From positions 9,167,001-9,231,000 of the forward strand of contig NC_064554.1 of NCBI RefSeq assembly GCF_023856365.1: a stretch of DNA of 64,000 nt, in the 5' to 3' direction. Under the pieces are notes generated by a model. It worked only from the letters and a program-made list of their open reading frames with translations, was not told the DNA's origin and did not search any database. Positions 38,126 to 50,300 of the stretch are shown here, one piece after another. Position 1 is the first letter of the stretch. Each line of letters opens with the position of its first letter. This stretch comes from Brienomyrus brachyistius (Eukaryota > Chordata > Actinopteri > Osteoglossiformes > Mormyridae). The translations under genes were made by a program, and so were the position numbers.

Positions 38126-38598
38126 ATTAAAAGGAAGTCTGAGTGGGTAATATCAGTAGCTATTCTTGGCACATTTCTTGGCACTTTTTGCGTAGCTATT
38201 TGATTAATTGTGGAGGTTTACCAAATTGCTTAGAATTAAGTAATCAGTGATACACTAAAACGATGAACAATGCATTGCCCATTTTATTCAGAATGGAAAC
38301 ATTACATTACCTTTTATGTGTTCAGATATTGGAACAAAACACTGGATACTGAAGAGTCAGTCACGTGTTCATTGTATTTCAGGGCGAGTACTGAAATGAG
38401 ACCTATAGTGAAAGACGCCTAGTGTATGCAGCAGTGCAATTTCTAATCGTTATAGTGGTTGTGTACCTGCTTCAGCTGTGAGTTATCCAGCTGGTGTGTG
38501 TCTAAATGTAAAGTTTTATTTTTACATTATTTTGCACAGGTAACTAAAAAGTTGCCACTTGTTGGGCCACTTAGGGTTATTTATAATTATATGGATGT

Positions 38599-38630
38599 GC
38601 ATATATACATATATATACATATATATATAT

Positions 38631-38718
<88 letters not shown>
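38599..38718. repeat. (AT)n/(GT)n microsatellite
   Basis: Alternating TA/CA run followed by about 17 GT units. Likely unstable in length and Z-DNA-prone. Confidence 0.95.
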
Positions 38719-38720
<2 letters not shown>

Positions 38721-38937
38721 GAGATGTTCTGATCCACTTTTTTGGTACACTGATCTGACACCAAGTCTGGGTGGTTCTTTTAATATTTAAGTATACATGC
38801 ACATGCAGTAGGCATTTGGCTGTGGTAGCCGATACCGGTCATTTAAGAAGTGCCTGAGTCGGCCCCAATTCCAATCTTTGATATCGGCTCAGGACATCAT
38901 TGTCAATGATGAGTTAATGGTGAGTAATGAGAATTAT

Positions 38938-39291
38938 CCATCCATCCATTTTCCAAACCGCTTATCCTATTGGGTCGCGGGGGGTCCGGAGCCTATCCCG
39001 GAATCAATGGGCACAAGGCAGGGAACAACCCAGGATGGGGGGCCAGCCCATCGCAGGGCACACTCACACACCATTCACTCACACATGCACACCTACGGGC
39101 AATTCAGCAACTCCAATTAGCCTCAGCATGTTTTTGGACTGTGGGGGGAAACCGGAGTACCCGGAGGAAACCCCACGACGACACGGGGAGAACATGCAAA
39201 CTCCGCACACATGTGACCCAGGCGGAGACTCGAACCCGGGTCCCAGAGGTGTGAGGCGACAGTGCTAACCACTGCACCACCATGCCGCCCC
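38938..39291 (-). mobile_element. Full-length tRNA-derived SINE with 14-bp target duplication
   Basis: Tail (ccatccatcc) at the left and tRNA-like head (reverse complement of GGCGGCATGGTGGTGCAGTG) at the right. It is flanked by the perfect duplication gtaatgagaattat at 38924-38937 and 39292-39305, which marks the exact ends and shows target-primed insertion. About 354 bases. The best-preserved reference copy in the window. Confidence 0.92.
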
Positions 39292-39380
39292 GTAATGAGA
39301 ATTATATATAAATAATATATTCATCATGCAGGGTCAGGAGCCTGTCCTGGAAACAACACATGCAAGCCATCACAGATTAA

Positions 39381-39381
39381 A

Positions 39382-39407
<26 letters not shown>
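39381..39407. repeat. (AC)n microsatellite
   Basis: About 13 CA units; another (AC)n run is at about 41770-41807. Confidence 0.9.
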
Positions 39408-39412
<5 letters not shown>

Positions 39413-39812
39413 TGTAGGGTATACCTATCCTTATGGTGCACGCTCATTCACTTCTATGGGAAAAATTCTAAGGCTAACTATGACAATCTTAACCCCCACC
39501 CTGCCCTAACAATAACCATAAGTAACCAACCCAAATACAAGTATTTTTACTTTTACGATTGCACTCACAGATTTTTATAAAACTGAGGGCATCCAAATGG
39601 GGACTAATTCCAACTATGACAACCATAACCCCTACCCAGACACAACCTTAACAATAAGTAACCAAATGAAATACAAGACCTTGCCCATTTTTCGTTTTTT
39701 AAGTTCATTGAAATGTTTGTGGGGGCTGAAAACAAGTTGCACGGATTACAACATTTAGTGACACACACACACACTGTACATGACGAATTAAACAAAGTCA
39801 GAAATACTTCTG

Positions 39813-39833
39813 AAAAAGTGTGTCACTGGGCCA
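39813..39833 (+). promoter_or_regulatory. RevDR2/RORE-type element in presumed nr1d1 promoter
   Basis: The sequence AAAAGTGTGTCA CT GGGCCA has the layout of a RevDR2: an A/T-rich 5' extension, a GGTCA-like half-site, a 2-base spacer and a second half-site. It closely resembles the element I recall from the human NR1D1 promoter (AAAAGTGTGTCACTGGGGCA), through which REV-ERB represses and ROR activates the gene. A further AGGTCA half-site lies at 39848-39853. It sits about 480 bases before the likely start codon. Confidence 0.7.
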
Positions 39834-40308
39834 CGAGGCACTCCCCGAGGTCACATGGTCCCGTTTTTAGCCTCGTGCCGCAAGTTAAGCAACTACTGCG
39901 CATGTGTCGTTGGTACTTCCTTGCATTCCGCACGAAGAGATATATCGAGCAGAACCTGGTAGAACAGAACCCTGCAGACCAGACTGACAGCGATAGACAA
40001 AGTGGCAGTACCGCGAACACACAATCTTAATTATTTCATATTGAGAATGCACTATATTTCAGAGAAGCTTATACGACATCCGTGAAACGATGTCAACATA
40101 ATTACTCGTAGAACTATAGCGGAACAATTTTAAGGACTGCAAATATAATGTCAGGTTTCTAGCGTATATAATTTACTCTTAAGAAATTGCAGATTTATCA
40201 TAAAAGATATACACAGCTTTCAGACATATTGCTATTTTTTTGTGTTAGAGGTGTCATTTTCGCCCCAATATCTGTATGACTCTTTTGGAACTCAAGATAA
40301 CAACGACA

Positions 40309-41777
40309 ATGGACACAAACAACAATAATACAGGTAAATATACCGTGGACTGCGACTTCGATGAGTGTAAGTGAATTTTGCAAGGAAAAGATAAGTGTTT
40401 GTTTCCTTGTACTTCAAATGCACTTTAAAAACATTCATTGTTATCTTGAAGGCTACGGTGCTACACGGTTTCAGTTCAAAAAGAGTTTATTGCTTGTTTA
40501 TTATGTTGTTAGCACTTTAAAATTATTAATTCTCTACCATCAACGCCGTGATGTGCGAACATTGTAATTTGCATAATGTGAATGGACAAAAATGATGAGC
40601 TATGAATCCCACTAAACTACGTGCTAAGTAGGTCAACGTGGTAAAGTCAGGTGTTCAGATATTTCTCTGATGCTGCCATCCTATTCACATGGATCTTCAA
40701 GGCTAACCATGTGCGTTTTGTTTTCATTCAGTCTTCTTCTTTTCCTATTGGCGGTGCGCTATCTCATTGCATAATTGTTTCCGGCCTCTTTGACCACGCC
40801 CGTTGATGACGAATGTATTATAGTTACCATTGATTGGAGAGCAGGAAGAGAACCAACCCAAAGTGTGTTTGGCCCAACCCATTCCCGTGTTGTTCCTTCA
40901 GGACAAAATAGATCTTTAAAATGTCCATCGTTCTTTAAAAGCATTTAGAGAAAATATATTACTGAATTTATTGTCACATACACGGTCAGAGCTTGTCTGT
41001 AAAACGTTTCTAATAGTCGTGACTGGAAAATAAAATCTTTTTCTTAAACGACTAAAAGGAAATATAAGAGAGCTCGTATCGTTTCCGGACTGCTTGCTTA
41101 TGGATTTCCAGTTCTACAGTAGAAAAACGTGCAATAGCAGGGATCTTGTTAATATGAGACAGTGAGTAGGCGGTGCGAGCAGTGTGCCTGCTACTAGCTG
41201 GCCTAGTTGACGAGCCTGTGGTCTGGGGCGCACGTGTATAGAAGGCGTGATTTAAGACGATCCACGTTGCGCACATGGCTGGTCAGGTGGACACGGATTT
41301 GCTGCTTCCTGCAGCTGTTCTGGTGTTTTACTTAGTGAATTGGACATTTTATATCAGATACAAAAACAGTAAATCTTTAGTTTTGAAACAATAATATATA
41401 TTTGAAATAATATGGAAATTAAACACAGTAATAGATGTATAGATGATAGTATTACTTGTATGTAGCCTCAGGGATGTACAGGGGGTGGTGGAGTGTGAGC
41501 ACCTAGCCCTTTTGCCTAAATGAAGTGCACCAGATTTGAGTGGCCCTTTTCAATCAGTAGCGATTTACTGACGGAGACGGAGACGTTGGTATCTGCAAAA
41601 TATACCAACCCCCGAAACCCCCAAGTCGATCGCCTGCCCTTTTTGGTATCTTTAGATCTATCATCCATCTAATAAACACTTCAAAAGGACCAGAGTCACA
41701 GGGAAGCCTGGATGATCTCTCAGGCATCAGAGGGCTGAGGTACATCCTGGAACGGGTGCCAGTCCATTACAGGGCAA

Positions 41778-41812
<35 letters not shown>

Positions 41813-44800
41813 TGCGCACAGGCACAGAGTCACGGAATATGGGCAATTTATAGATGCTTGTTACCTTATTAGCATAATTTTAGACACCAGGAGGACATTG
41901 GAGTACCCACAACAATCACATGTGAAACTGAGAACCTTTTGACATTAGAATGATGAACTGAACTCCAAAAACTCACAGTGGTGGTGGATTCAAGCATCCA
42001 ACTTTGGAGGTGTGAGGTGATTATGCTATTCTCTTCTGCACTGCGCATATAGAAAGCTGAAATATTTGCACGATAATGGCTATGAAACAAAAGCTGACTT
42101 CACAGGGAAATTATTTAGAGAATAGTTTATCTGACCCCTTGATTGCTTTTATCAAAGAGCAAAGAGATGCACAGTGGCTTTTGTGGTTACATCTGCCACA
42201 GTGATATTTTGTACATTTGTTTTAGTGAACATAATATATGATTATATAATGTGTCAAGAAGATTGCAGTTAGTAATACTTCTAAAATAACAGCACAGACA
42301 ATTTTTACTTGTACTTCCAAATCACAAAATGATTAAATCTTAAAAAATATTAGTATTTAATACAAAAATATTTTCACATTTCTTTAGTATTACTTTATTT
42401 TACAAGGGCATCCTCTGTTTGTTTTTTCAATGCTGTTATACAAAGCGATTATATAGGCATTTTTAATTTTGTATATTTTTATTAATTATGAAAAAGTAAC
42501 AAGACAGTACAAAATGAATACAAATGCGATAGCTGTTGTAAACATCAGTCATAATTAATATGTTTAAGCATTTAAACTCAAATACAGATTTCCTAGTTCC
42601 TATTTGTATAGCCTGTAAGCCTAGAGAGTGTTTTCCAGTTGTCAAAGTTTTGAAAGCCCCGAGTCCCACTATACAACGTGGCAGCGGTTTTTCTAGGGAG
42701 ACAGAGAAACTGTCACAGAGGCAACGTCACTTGAACTTGCCTTAAAGCAGCATTGTGTACTGAAAGCTTTCCTCTAAAAATGCACAAAAGCCCATATATT
42801 TCACAAGACATACCTTGCTTTATGTGCATCTAATGGATGTAAATGGAACTAATGATGACACGAGAATTTTTTTCCTTCACTTCAACAGGGGGTGTGATCT
42901 CCTACATCGGTTCATCCAGTGTTTCCCCAAACTGCACCAGCCCTATGTCTATGTACAGTGAAAACTCGAACAGTAGTTTCCAGTCGCTGACCTTTTCACA
43001 GAACTCTTTTGGGTGCTCATTTCCACCCTCACCCAGTGGATCCCAGGATTCTACTCGTATCTATCTGAGTAGTAGCAGCTCCGGTGTGGGATCTGGGGAG
43101 GATGCCAGTTCATCCAGCTCTGGGGGATCACCTCATGGATACGACGAGGGCAGCGGTTCTGGTTCCTCCCCCAGCAAGTCTGTAGTCAGCCTTACAAGTA
43201 AGTACAAGCTTACAGCCAGCAGATGAGGCTTTTGTGTTTATATAATAGAGACTGTGCATAAGCACTTGTCAAAGTTGCAGCTGTACTTTGTTATGGCTTT
43301 TATTTGCTTAAGAAGCTTTTGCAAAAGGAATTTGCCCAGATGCCAATTCATCTTCTCTGGTTGTTGCTTCACCAGAGTTGAATGGGCTGGTGCTTCTGTG
43401 CAAAGTGTGTGGCGACGTAGCCTCTGGCTTCCACTACGGCGTTCATGCCTGTGAAGGATGCAAAGTAAGCCCTGTGTCCTGTGAATACAGACTCTGCTGG
43501 GCTCACCTATATGGCTAAGAGCAGAAGGGAGTGCTGACCCCTGGCTTCTGTCTGCAGGGATTCTTTCGCCGTAGCATCCAGCAAAACATCCAATATAAGA
43601 AGTGCCTGAAGAATGAGACATGCACCATCGTGAGGATTAACCGCAACCGCTGCCAGCAGTGCCGCTTCAAGAAGTGTCTGTCTGTAGGCATGTCCCGTGA
43701 CGGTGAGTTCTGCGTCTCTGCCTTCCATCAGCCACGAGTTACACCTCAGCAATGTGTGATGTCGCCTTCCTTTGTTTTCTTCGCAGCTGTGCGTTTCGGC
43801 CGCATCCCTAAACGGGAGAAGCAGCGCATGCTAGCAGAGATGCAGAGTGCTATGAACAACATGGTAAATAGCCAAATAGCTGGCCTGACTTCCCCCTCCT
43901 CCCCAGGCCTGCCCGTTGCCCCACAGCCCCCCCCAGCCCAGACCATGGCTCTGCCCTCTTCTCCACCTGCCACTATGCCTGCTTCTCCCCTGCCACCCCT
44001 TCCCAACCAGAGCTCATGTCTACCCCCACCTGCTGCTTCCCCACCACTGTGCCCTAGCCCCAGTGTAGAACATACCATCTCAATAGTTGCCCGGGCCCAT
44101 CGTGAGACCTTCATCTATGCCTATGACAAGCTGGGCAAAGGCTTGTACTTCCACAATGGTGGGGAGCTCAACAAATATGAGGCAAACTGCTGCCCCAGCG
44201 GTTACCACCTCAACAGCCTCAACAGCATCTTCCATCATGACAACAATGTATCGACATATAATTCCATGCCAGAGCATGGTTTGGCTCAGCAGAACAATGG
44301 TTATCGGCTTTGCCTAAGCAACAGCAATATCTTTGGGAGCCACTATGGACCTGGGCTCAATATTGCTCCCCAGGACCGCAACTGCCCCTGGAAGGAACGA
44401 AGAGAGATCCTATTAGTGAGTATGCCAGCTAATCTGTAGATCCGTTTTCAAAACGAGCCACTTTACATACATCATTTGAAGCATCTTTACACCTTACTTG
44501 TTGTTGCTGTGACGGACCAGAGACGTTTCCTACTATATCCACTCCTACTTATATTTCCCCAGGCTTGCCCAATGAACATGTGCCCACAGTCTGATCCCAG
44601 GAAATCTGCACAGGAGATCTGGGAGGACTTTTCACTCAGCTTCACACCAGCAGTGCGTGAAGTGGTGGAGTTTGCAAAGCACATCCCTGGCTTCAATGAG
44701 CTTTCGCAGCATGACCAGGTCACTTTGCTGAAGGCTGGTACCTTTGAGGTAGGTTTTAAAAACAAAGTCAGTCAGATGGTCTTAACTTCCTACTAAAATA

Positions 44801-45414
44801 CAAGTAAAACTATTACCAGCTATCATAACAGGCAATACCTTGATGCTGTATTTAACTACATCTTTATTCTTCCCTACAGGTGCTGATGGTGCGTTTTTCC
44901 TCCCTGTTCAATGTGAAAGAACAGACTGTGACCTTTGTTTCTGGCTCCACCTACAGTCTGGAAGCCCTGCATGACATGGGCATGGGAGACCTGCTAAGCA
45001 CTATGTTTGACTTCAGTGAAAAGCTTAGCGGACTGGAGCTTTCAGCAGAAGAGCTGGGCCTGTTCACTGCTGTGGTGCTGATTTCGGCAGGTAAGAAGGT
45101 TTTTAAAGAACCAGAAACCAGTGTTAACTTCAATGATGACCCTATTCCTGTATTTGACAATCATGCAAATGATGAGTCTGACGACGGCCGGTGGCTTGCT
45201 CTTTTCCTTTTTCGTAGATCGCTCTGGGATCGAAAATGTTAACTCCGTGGAGCTACTCCAGGAGAGCCTGATTCGAGCTCTGCGTGCCCTCGTGAACAAG
45301 AACGATCCCGGCGACAGCTCACGCTTCACTAAGCTGCTGCTCAAGCTGCCCGATTTGCGCACCCTCAACAATATGCACTCAGAAAAACTGCTGTCCTTCC
45401 GCATTGATGCTTGA
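40309..45414 (+). CDS. nr1d1: Nuclear receptor Rev-erb-alpha (NR1D1), complete coding region
   Basis: Haem-binding transcriptional repressor of the circadian clock; binds ROREs and recruits NCoR/HDAC3. Coding exons: 40309-40333, 42889-43197, 43376-43464, 43558-43702, 43787-44415, 44563-44748, 44880-45090, 45218-45414, joining to 596 residues. Order: [19 protein letters not shown], Ser-rich N-terminus, two C4 zinc fingers ([21 protein letters not shown]-box EGCKG, then CQQCRFKKC; from about residue 120), the [11 protein letters not shown] extension, a long Pro/Ser-rich hinge, and a ligand-binding domain from about residue 400. Cys401 (ACPMNM) and His585 (NNMHSEKLL) match the haem ligands of human NR1D1. 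The protein ends at FRIDA with no helix 12, as expected for a constitutive repressor. An in-frame upstream ATG at 40276 is an alternative start; 40309 was chosen because [10 protein letters not shown] best fits the family N-terminus. NR1D2 is less likely. Confidence 0.95.
40625..40635 (+). promoter_or_regulatory. RORE/RevRE in nr1d1 intron 1
   Basis: TAAGTAGGTCA fits the monomeric ROR/REV-ERB site exactly; possible autoregulation together with the upstream RevDR2. An 11-base match can occur by chance. Confidence 0.4.
41231..41236 (+). promoter_or_regulatory. E-box CACGTG in nr1d1 intron 1
   Basis: Canonical CLOCK:BMAL1-type E-box. Mammalian NR1D1 is driven by E-boxes in its promoter and first introns. 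A six-base motif alone is weak evidence. Confidence 0.35.
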
Positions 45415-45593
45415 AATCCTGTTGTCTGTCACTTTGAGGGGGTCTCAATGTGGGACAGGACTTGAGGAAACAACATGGAGAGAATTTTCTCAGGCCTTCT
45501 GTGGAGCCTGTTTGATTCCTCTTATGTTCTGTTACACGGAGGATGATAACTAGGATCTATTTGAGAATCAGCCTATAAGATACCAAAATTACA

Positions 45594-45599
45594 AATAAA
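45594..45599 (+). terminator. Polyadenylation signal AATAAA (nr1d1)
   Basis: AATAAA 180 bases after the nr1d1 stop codon. Another AATAAA at about 45908 may give a longer 3' end. Confidence 0.5.
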
Positions 45600-47330
45600 A
45601 GACCACAAAAAAGATTACTGAGCAAGATTCAGGTGCTGATTGATGTAGCTTTCAGGGTTGACTGTACATAAGAGCTGCCCAGCACAGGTACTACAATGAG
45701 ACAGGACAGTGACCAGGGCAGATGTCCCTTCCTCTACACTGACAACACTCCCAGCTCCAAGGGTCTTCTTTCCTAAACCCAGGCCAGCCTTGGGTACATT
45801 CAAGCACCTGTTATATGCATACAATTTATATTATGTGTTTTACATATGCTTATATGTGTGCAGTATGACACAGGCATGTACATTAAAATGTGACTTTGTA
45901 AATACTAATAAATCATGCAAATATCTATAAATATATGAAAACATAAATGCTTGAAAATTGCAATTTTTGTTATATGAAATTCAAGTGCCGTAAATGAACT
46001 AACAGAAACATACTTTTCATTTTTACAAGTAGCACTTGAACGTCAGGGTGGCTAAGGGGTCCAAACTGTAGCATCACTACCCTGGATGTGGAGTTTGCAT
46101 GTTCTTGCGGTGTTGGCATAGGCCCAAAGCCTCAATACGTGCAGATTAGGGACACAATTTCTCCAAAACATCCATAATGTGTGATGTGTTAGGTAAGCTA
46201 TATAATGGACTGGCACCCTATCCTGAACATGCCCTGCCTTGTGCCTGTGTTTCCTAGAGCAGACTCCAACTTATCATGTCCTTGCGTTGGTTTCTCTTTT
46301 GTGTGTGTTCAGTGATGGACTAACAACTTGTCTCCCCTGCCTTTCCATATGCTTCTCAGAGTCTGTGCAATTATTATTTGTCAGTGAAACTGCAGTGCTG
46401 ACCCTGGTGGAAGCATCATTGTCAAAAAACAGATCTGAAACTTTAATATTATGAAGCTAATTTTTTTTAGCTATAAATATAAAATGGCAAGAACAGATTT
46501 GAATGAATCGGACTCGGAATTAATCGGTCAAAAAGGTCTCTGTCAATCAGAAATTGTGCGGAAGATCACAGACAGATTGAAGTGTCCAGAATGTAACAAA
46601 GCAGTAAAAAGGAAAAGTCCTAAACCAACCACTCTCACTCCTCCAAAAGGCATAAGCTGGATAATCGGAAAATTATTCGGTTAGGCAACGGTGTGGAGAA
46701 GGGACCTGTCAACTTCCTGAAAATACTGCATCTGTGAAGTACGGCAGAGGGAGTGTAAAGGCAGGTGCACGTGTGGCAGGATCAGGACCAGGAGACTTGG
46801 TATTTATTAATGACTGTTGATGGTTCTTGTTATGAATGCAAATCTTCATAAAAAGCTAAGTGAATATGGTCCTAAGCTAGGTGGCTGTGTGCATGTCCTG
46901 CAGGCAGCACACAGATAAAGCCATTCTGAAGTTCACCGTAAAGAAACAAGTCTGGCTAAGCATTAGTTCAGGAACCAAGAAGCTTCCCCGCTTAGACTTA
47001 AAGCTGTTGTGAAAATTAATGGATATGTAACAAAAAATATTGTTGAGTTTTTTCTAATATATACACAAGTAAATGTCATGTAGTTACCTTGCTATATGGC
47101 TACTGTCCAACAGAGCATAATCATAATTTTAATTATGTACATTAAATGAAGCAGCCATTTGCTGTGAAATATAACTGGAATTAGCACTGATGCTGCACAA
47201 AACAGGTAATTAATATATTTAAAACATTTTAATGTTATGGGGTATTTAGCTCTCCCTCATAACTGATGCAAATGATACACAATGCATACGCTCTTGCAAT
47301 AATATTTACAAGCATGATTTGTACAGTTCG
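45600..47330. other. Intergenic between nr1d1 and zwint 3' ends
   Basis: Tail-to-tail gap. It holds a strongly diverged SINE-like fragment at about 46030-46250 (ggagtttgcatgttcttgcg; actggcaccctatcctgaac). No exon recognised. Confidence 0.4.
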
Positions 47331-50300
47331 TTAAATATGCGGACAGCTGCTAAGGTATTCCAGCCACTCAGTCAGGGAGGGATTTTCCTGTGGGGGCTAA
47401 ACAAAAAGCATCATCAGGTTAGCTTCACAGAAATTCCCACCTGCCCCTACCAGTATGTTGTGCAAAGACTCAAACAATTAGTAAATACAATTAATAAATT
47501 CTCATCAATTGATCAACTGAAATTAACTTTATTACTGCTCGCGTAATTATGAGTTCGTAAATATTTCACATTTTAAAATTGAGAATTCTGCTTTATTATA
47601 GCCTTCGATCGGTCGACCAATATTTATTTTTTGCCTCGTTTAGCTCAGATAAATACATGAGCTGAGCCTTACCTGCAGAGCGGCAGTACTGACGAGCCCC
47701 TTCTCTCCACGCACAGACATAAGAGTGACACTCCCAGTGCGTGGGTAGCCTGTATCGACACGGAAGCAGCACACAACCGACGCCGACTTCAGGAAAACCA
47801 GCTCTTGCTGTGCCGGCTGCCAGTCTATGGCAAACCTATAAAACCCCAAACAGGAAAGCTGGTCACTGGGTCAATCTAATGCGAGGTCTTACAAGTGCGC
47901 AGCATATTACAATAATCTGCAGTTACATGGATTTATATATAACAGCTGGTTGTTACTGAGAAAAAAAATAACCACCAGAGCAAGCAATACGAAACTTAGG
48001 GGATGATGGCTCACACAGTTCAATGCAAGTCAGTTTCCACTTACCTGGTGTGGAGTTTCTGAATCTCAGCAAGCATTTCACCTTGGCTCAGGTAGCGCTG
48101 CATAACCTCCAGTAAGGTAGCGCTGACCTGGGAAATGGGACCATGTAAGGACTCGGGGATAACTCCCACAGTGCCCTGGAACACCTGAAAGCAGTTGCAA
48201 GTAGGATTAGGGGTCAAATATACAAATTTACAATTTTGCTAAATTCCATTCCTTTTCACACTAGTGTGTTATGTCTGAAAGTAAAGTTTAATTTTTCAGT
48301 AATAGCACATGGTTTTGAGTGGAGGGTTTGGCAGCCGGTGCAGTTGGACCACAAGTGTAGGAGGAACTTGCAAAGACTGACGGTGCAGATTAAGGCAATG
48401 TCATCACTAAGGGGTATACTATGTCATGTACCAAGGGGTACATGGTATACTATTGGAACGTTCGGTGTGCTCTTGATGGTTCACTACGCACACGTGAACC
48501 GTGGTATTATGATATGTCTGTCATTTTCCTGTATGTTTTGGCACAAACATAAGATTGTATTTTTTTGGGGAACAAACATTTAGACAACTGGGGTTGTATT
48601 ACTTTTGAGGGCTAGAACTTAAATATTACTATACAACAGCATATGGCATAAATTAGCCGCCTCCTGGCTAAAGGTAGGTACATACTTCAAACGTAATCAA
48701 CATCATCTCAGCAATGTGACGTTGTACGAGCGATGATGATTTTGGATTACAGAGAGACGACACTCAGCACTGCCTTGTGTCTGTACAACTCGTGGAAATA
48801 GCACCACCCTGTTTGACAGACTATGGGCAGATATGCTCCATTTCTGCTGTACTTGGTTAAATTTTCAACTCTTGAGCTTCATAAATATTGCAAAATATAT
48901 AAAATCAAATCACGATATCCGAAATTTTTCCAATAATGTGCAGCCCTAATTCTAATCATGAATGCACTACTACGCTAACTCTTCAATGACAAAAAAGGCA
49001 TTCCGTCTTATTGAAAAATGGGTAGTTAGTGATTTATTATTAGTTAAAAGCAAGGTGGTTAACCTCCAAGTCAAACGTTCCATCGGTCTCCCAGGTGAGT
49101 GAGAGAGAGAGGGGCTCCAGGTGCCCCAGCGATGGCCGGCATGCTTGGGGTGACAGCTCTATGTGCAGCGTCTTCTCCCCCACCCACTGCAGCCTGTAGC
49201 CAGTCAAGCCCAGTGTAGCCTGCACTGATCGCTGCAGCCTGGAAGTGACAAATGAGAAGCCACATTACATGATGGCAAGTCTCTGAAGCGCCAACCTTCG
49301 CAAGATTGACTGATGTCAGCACATCTGTGAACAGTCATCGTGGTTAAGCGTATTTCTAAATGGAACTGCAACACATCATTGATAAAAAAAATAAATAAAA
49401 TCAACTCATTAGCTTATACATTACAGAAAATTCAGTCTGATGTTAGAGTTACTGAAAAAGCTTCACCAAGGTGTGTGGAATTTAAGTCAAGGGAGGTGAT
49501 GCTATGATTATATAATTCCTTAGTAAGACCCCACCTAGAATATTGTGTGCAGGTTTGGTCACCATACCTTAAGGAGGACATTGCTGCCTTGGAAAAGGGA
49601 AACATAGGGCTACGAGAATGATTCCTGGTCTCAGAGGAATGTCTTATGAGGAGAGGTTAGCTGAGCTGAATGTGTTTAGCTTCGAACAAAGGAGACTAAG
49701 GGGGGACATGATCCAGGTATACAAGGTTCTAACAGGTCTGGGTGCTGTTCAGCCAAATGGCTACTTCAATATTAGTTTAAATACTAGAACTTGTGGCCAT
49801 AGGTGGAACTTAGTGGGAGAACATTTTTAAATGAATTTCAGAAAATATTTCTTTACACAGAGTGCAGTTAGAGTATGGAATAGTCTTCCTGCTAGTGTAG
49901 CGCAAGCTAAAACCCTGGGTTCCTTTAAATCAGAGCTAGAAAAGATTTTAACAACTGAGCTATTAGTTAAGTTAACCAAGTTTCTGCGGTGGGAATGCAA
50001 CAGAAGTTCCTGGTTCCTGAAAAAAGTCCTAGGGCTCATTACCCTGCCGAAAGAGGCCATTACCATCAGGAAATACATTGCCATGAAGGGGTGTACTTGG
50101 TCTGAAACAATGTTTAGGTGGGTGATATGAGTTAAAGTAACAGCCATACGAATGCCAGTTTCCCAACAGAATATTGCCCAGAGCATCACACTGTAACAGA
50201 AAACGAGACTCATCAGACCAGGTCTTTTACGCCCATTCCTCCACGGCCCATTTCTGACACTCAAATGCCCCTTGCAGGTGCTTTCAGGGGTGGACAAGGG

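Larger units (their letters stand above)
40334..42888 (+). other. nr1d1 intron 1 with candidate clock elements
   Basis: 2.55 kb intron. TAAGTAGGTCA at 40625-40635 matches the RORE consensus (WAWNTRGGTCA) exactly. CACGTG at 41231-41236 is a canonical E-box in a GC-richer patch. A diverged SINE fragment and an (AC)n tract occupy about 41735-42030. No exon was found. Confidence 0.5.

Noticed and set aside
38459..38802. Open frames through the AT/GT microsatellite
   Set aside because: The peptide is only alternating Tyr-Ile, Thr-His or Cys-Val from the simple repeat.
39326..39580. 84-codon frame near a CA repeat
   Set aside because: Overlaps (AC)n and lies in repeat debris; no supporting motif.
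43531..44439. 302-codon continuous frame in nr1d1
   Set aside because: It merges exons 4 and 5 through the 84-bp intron and runs past the donor at 44416; the spliced form matches the family.
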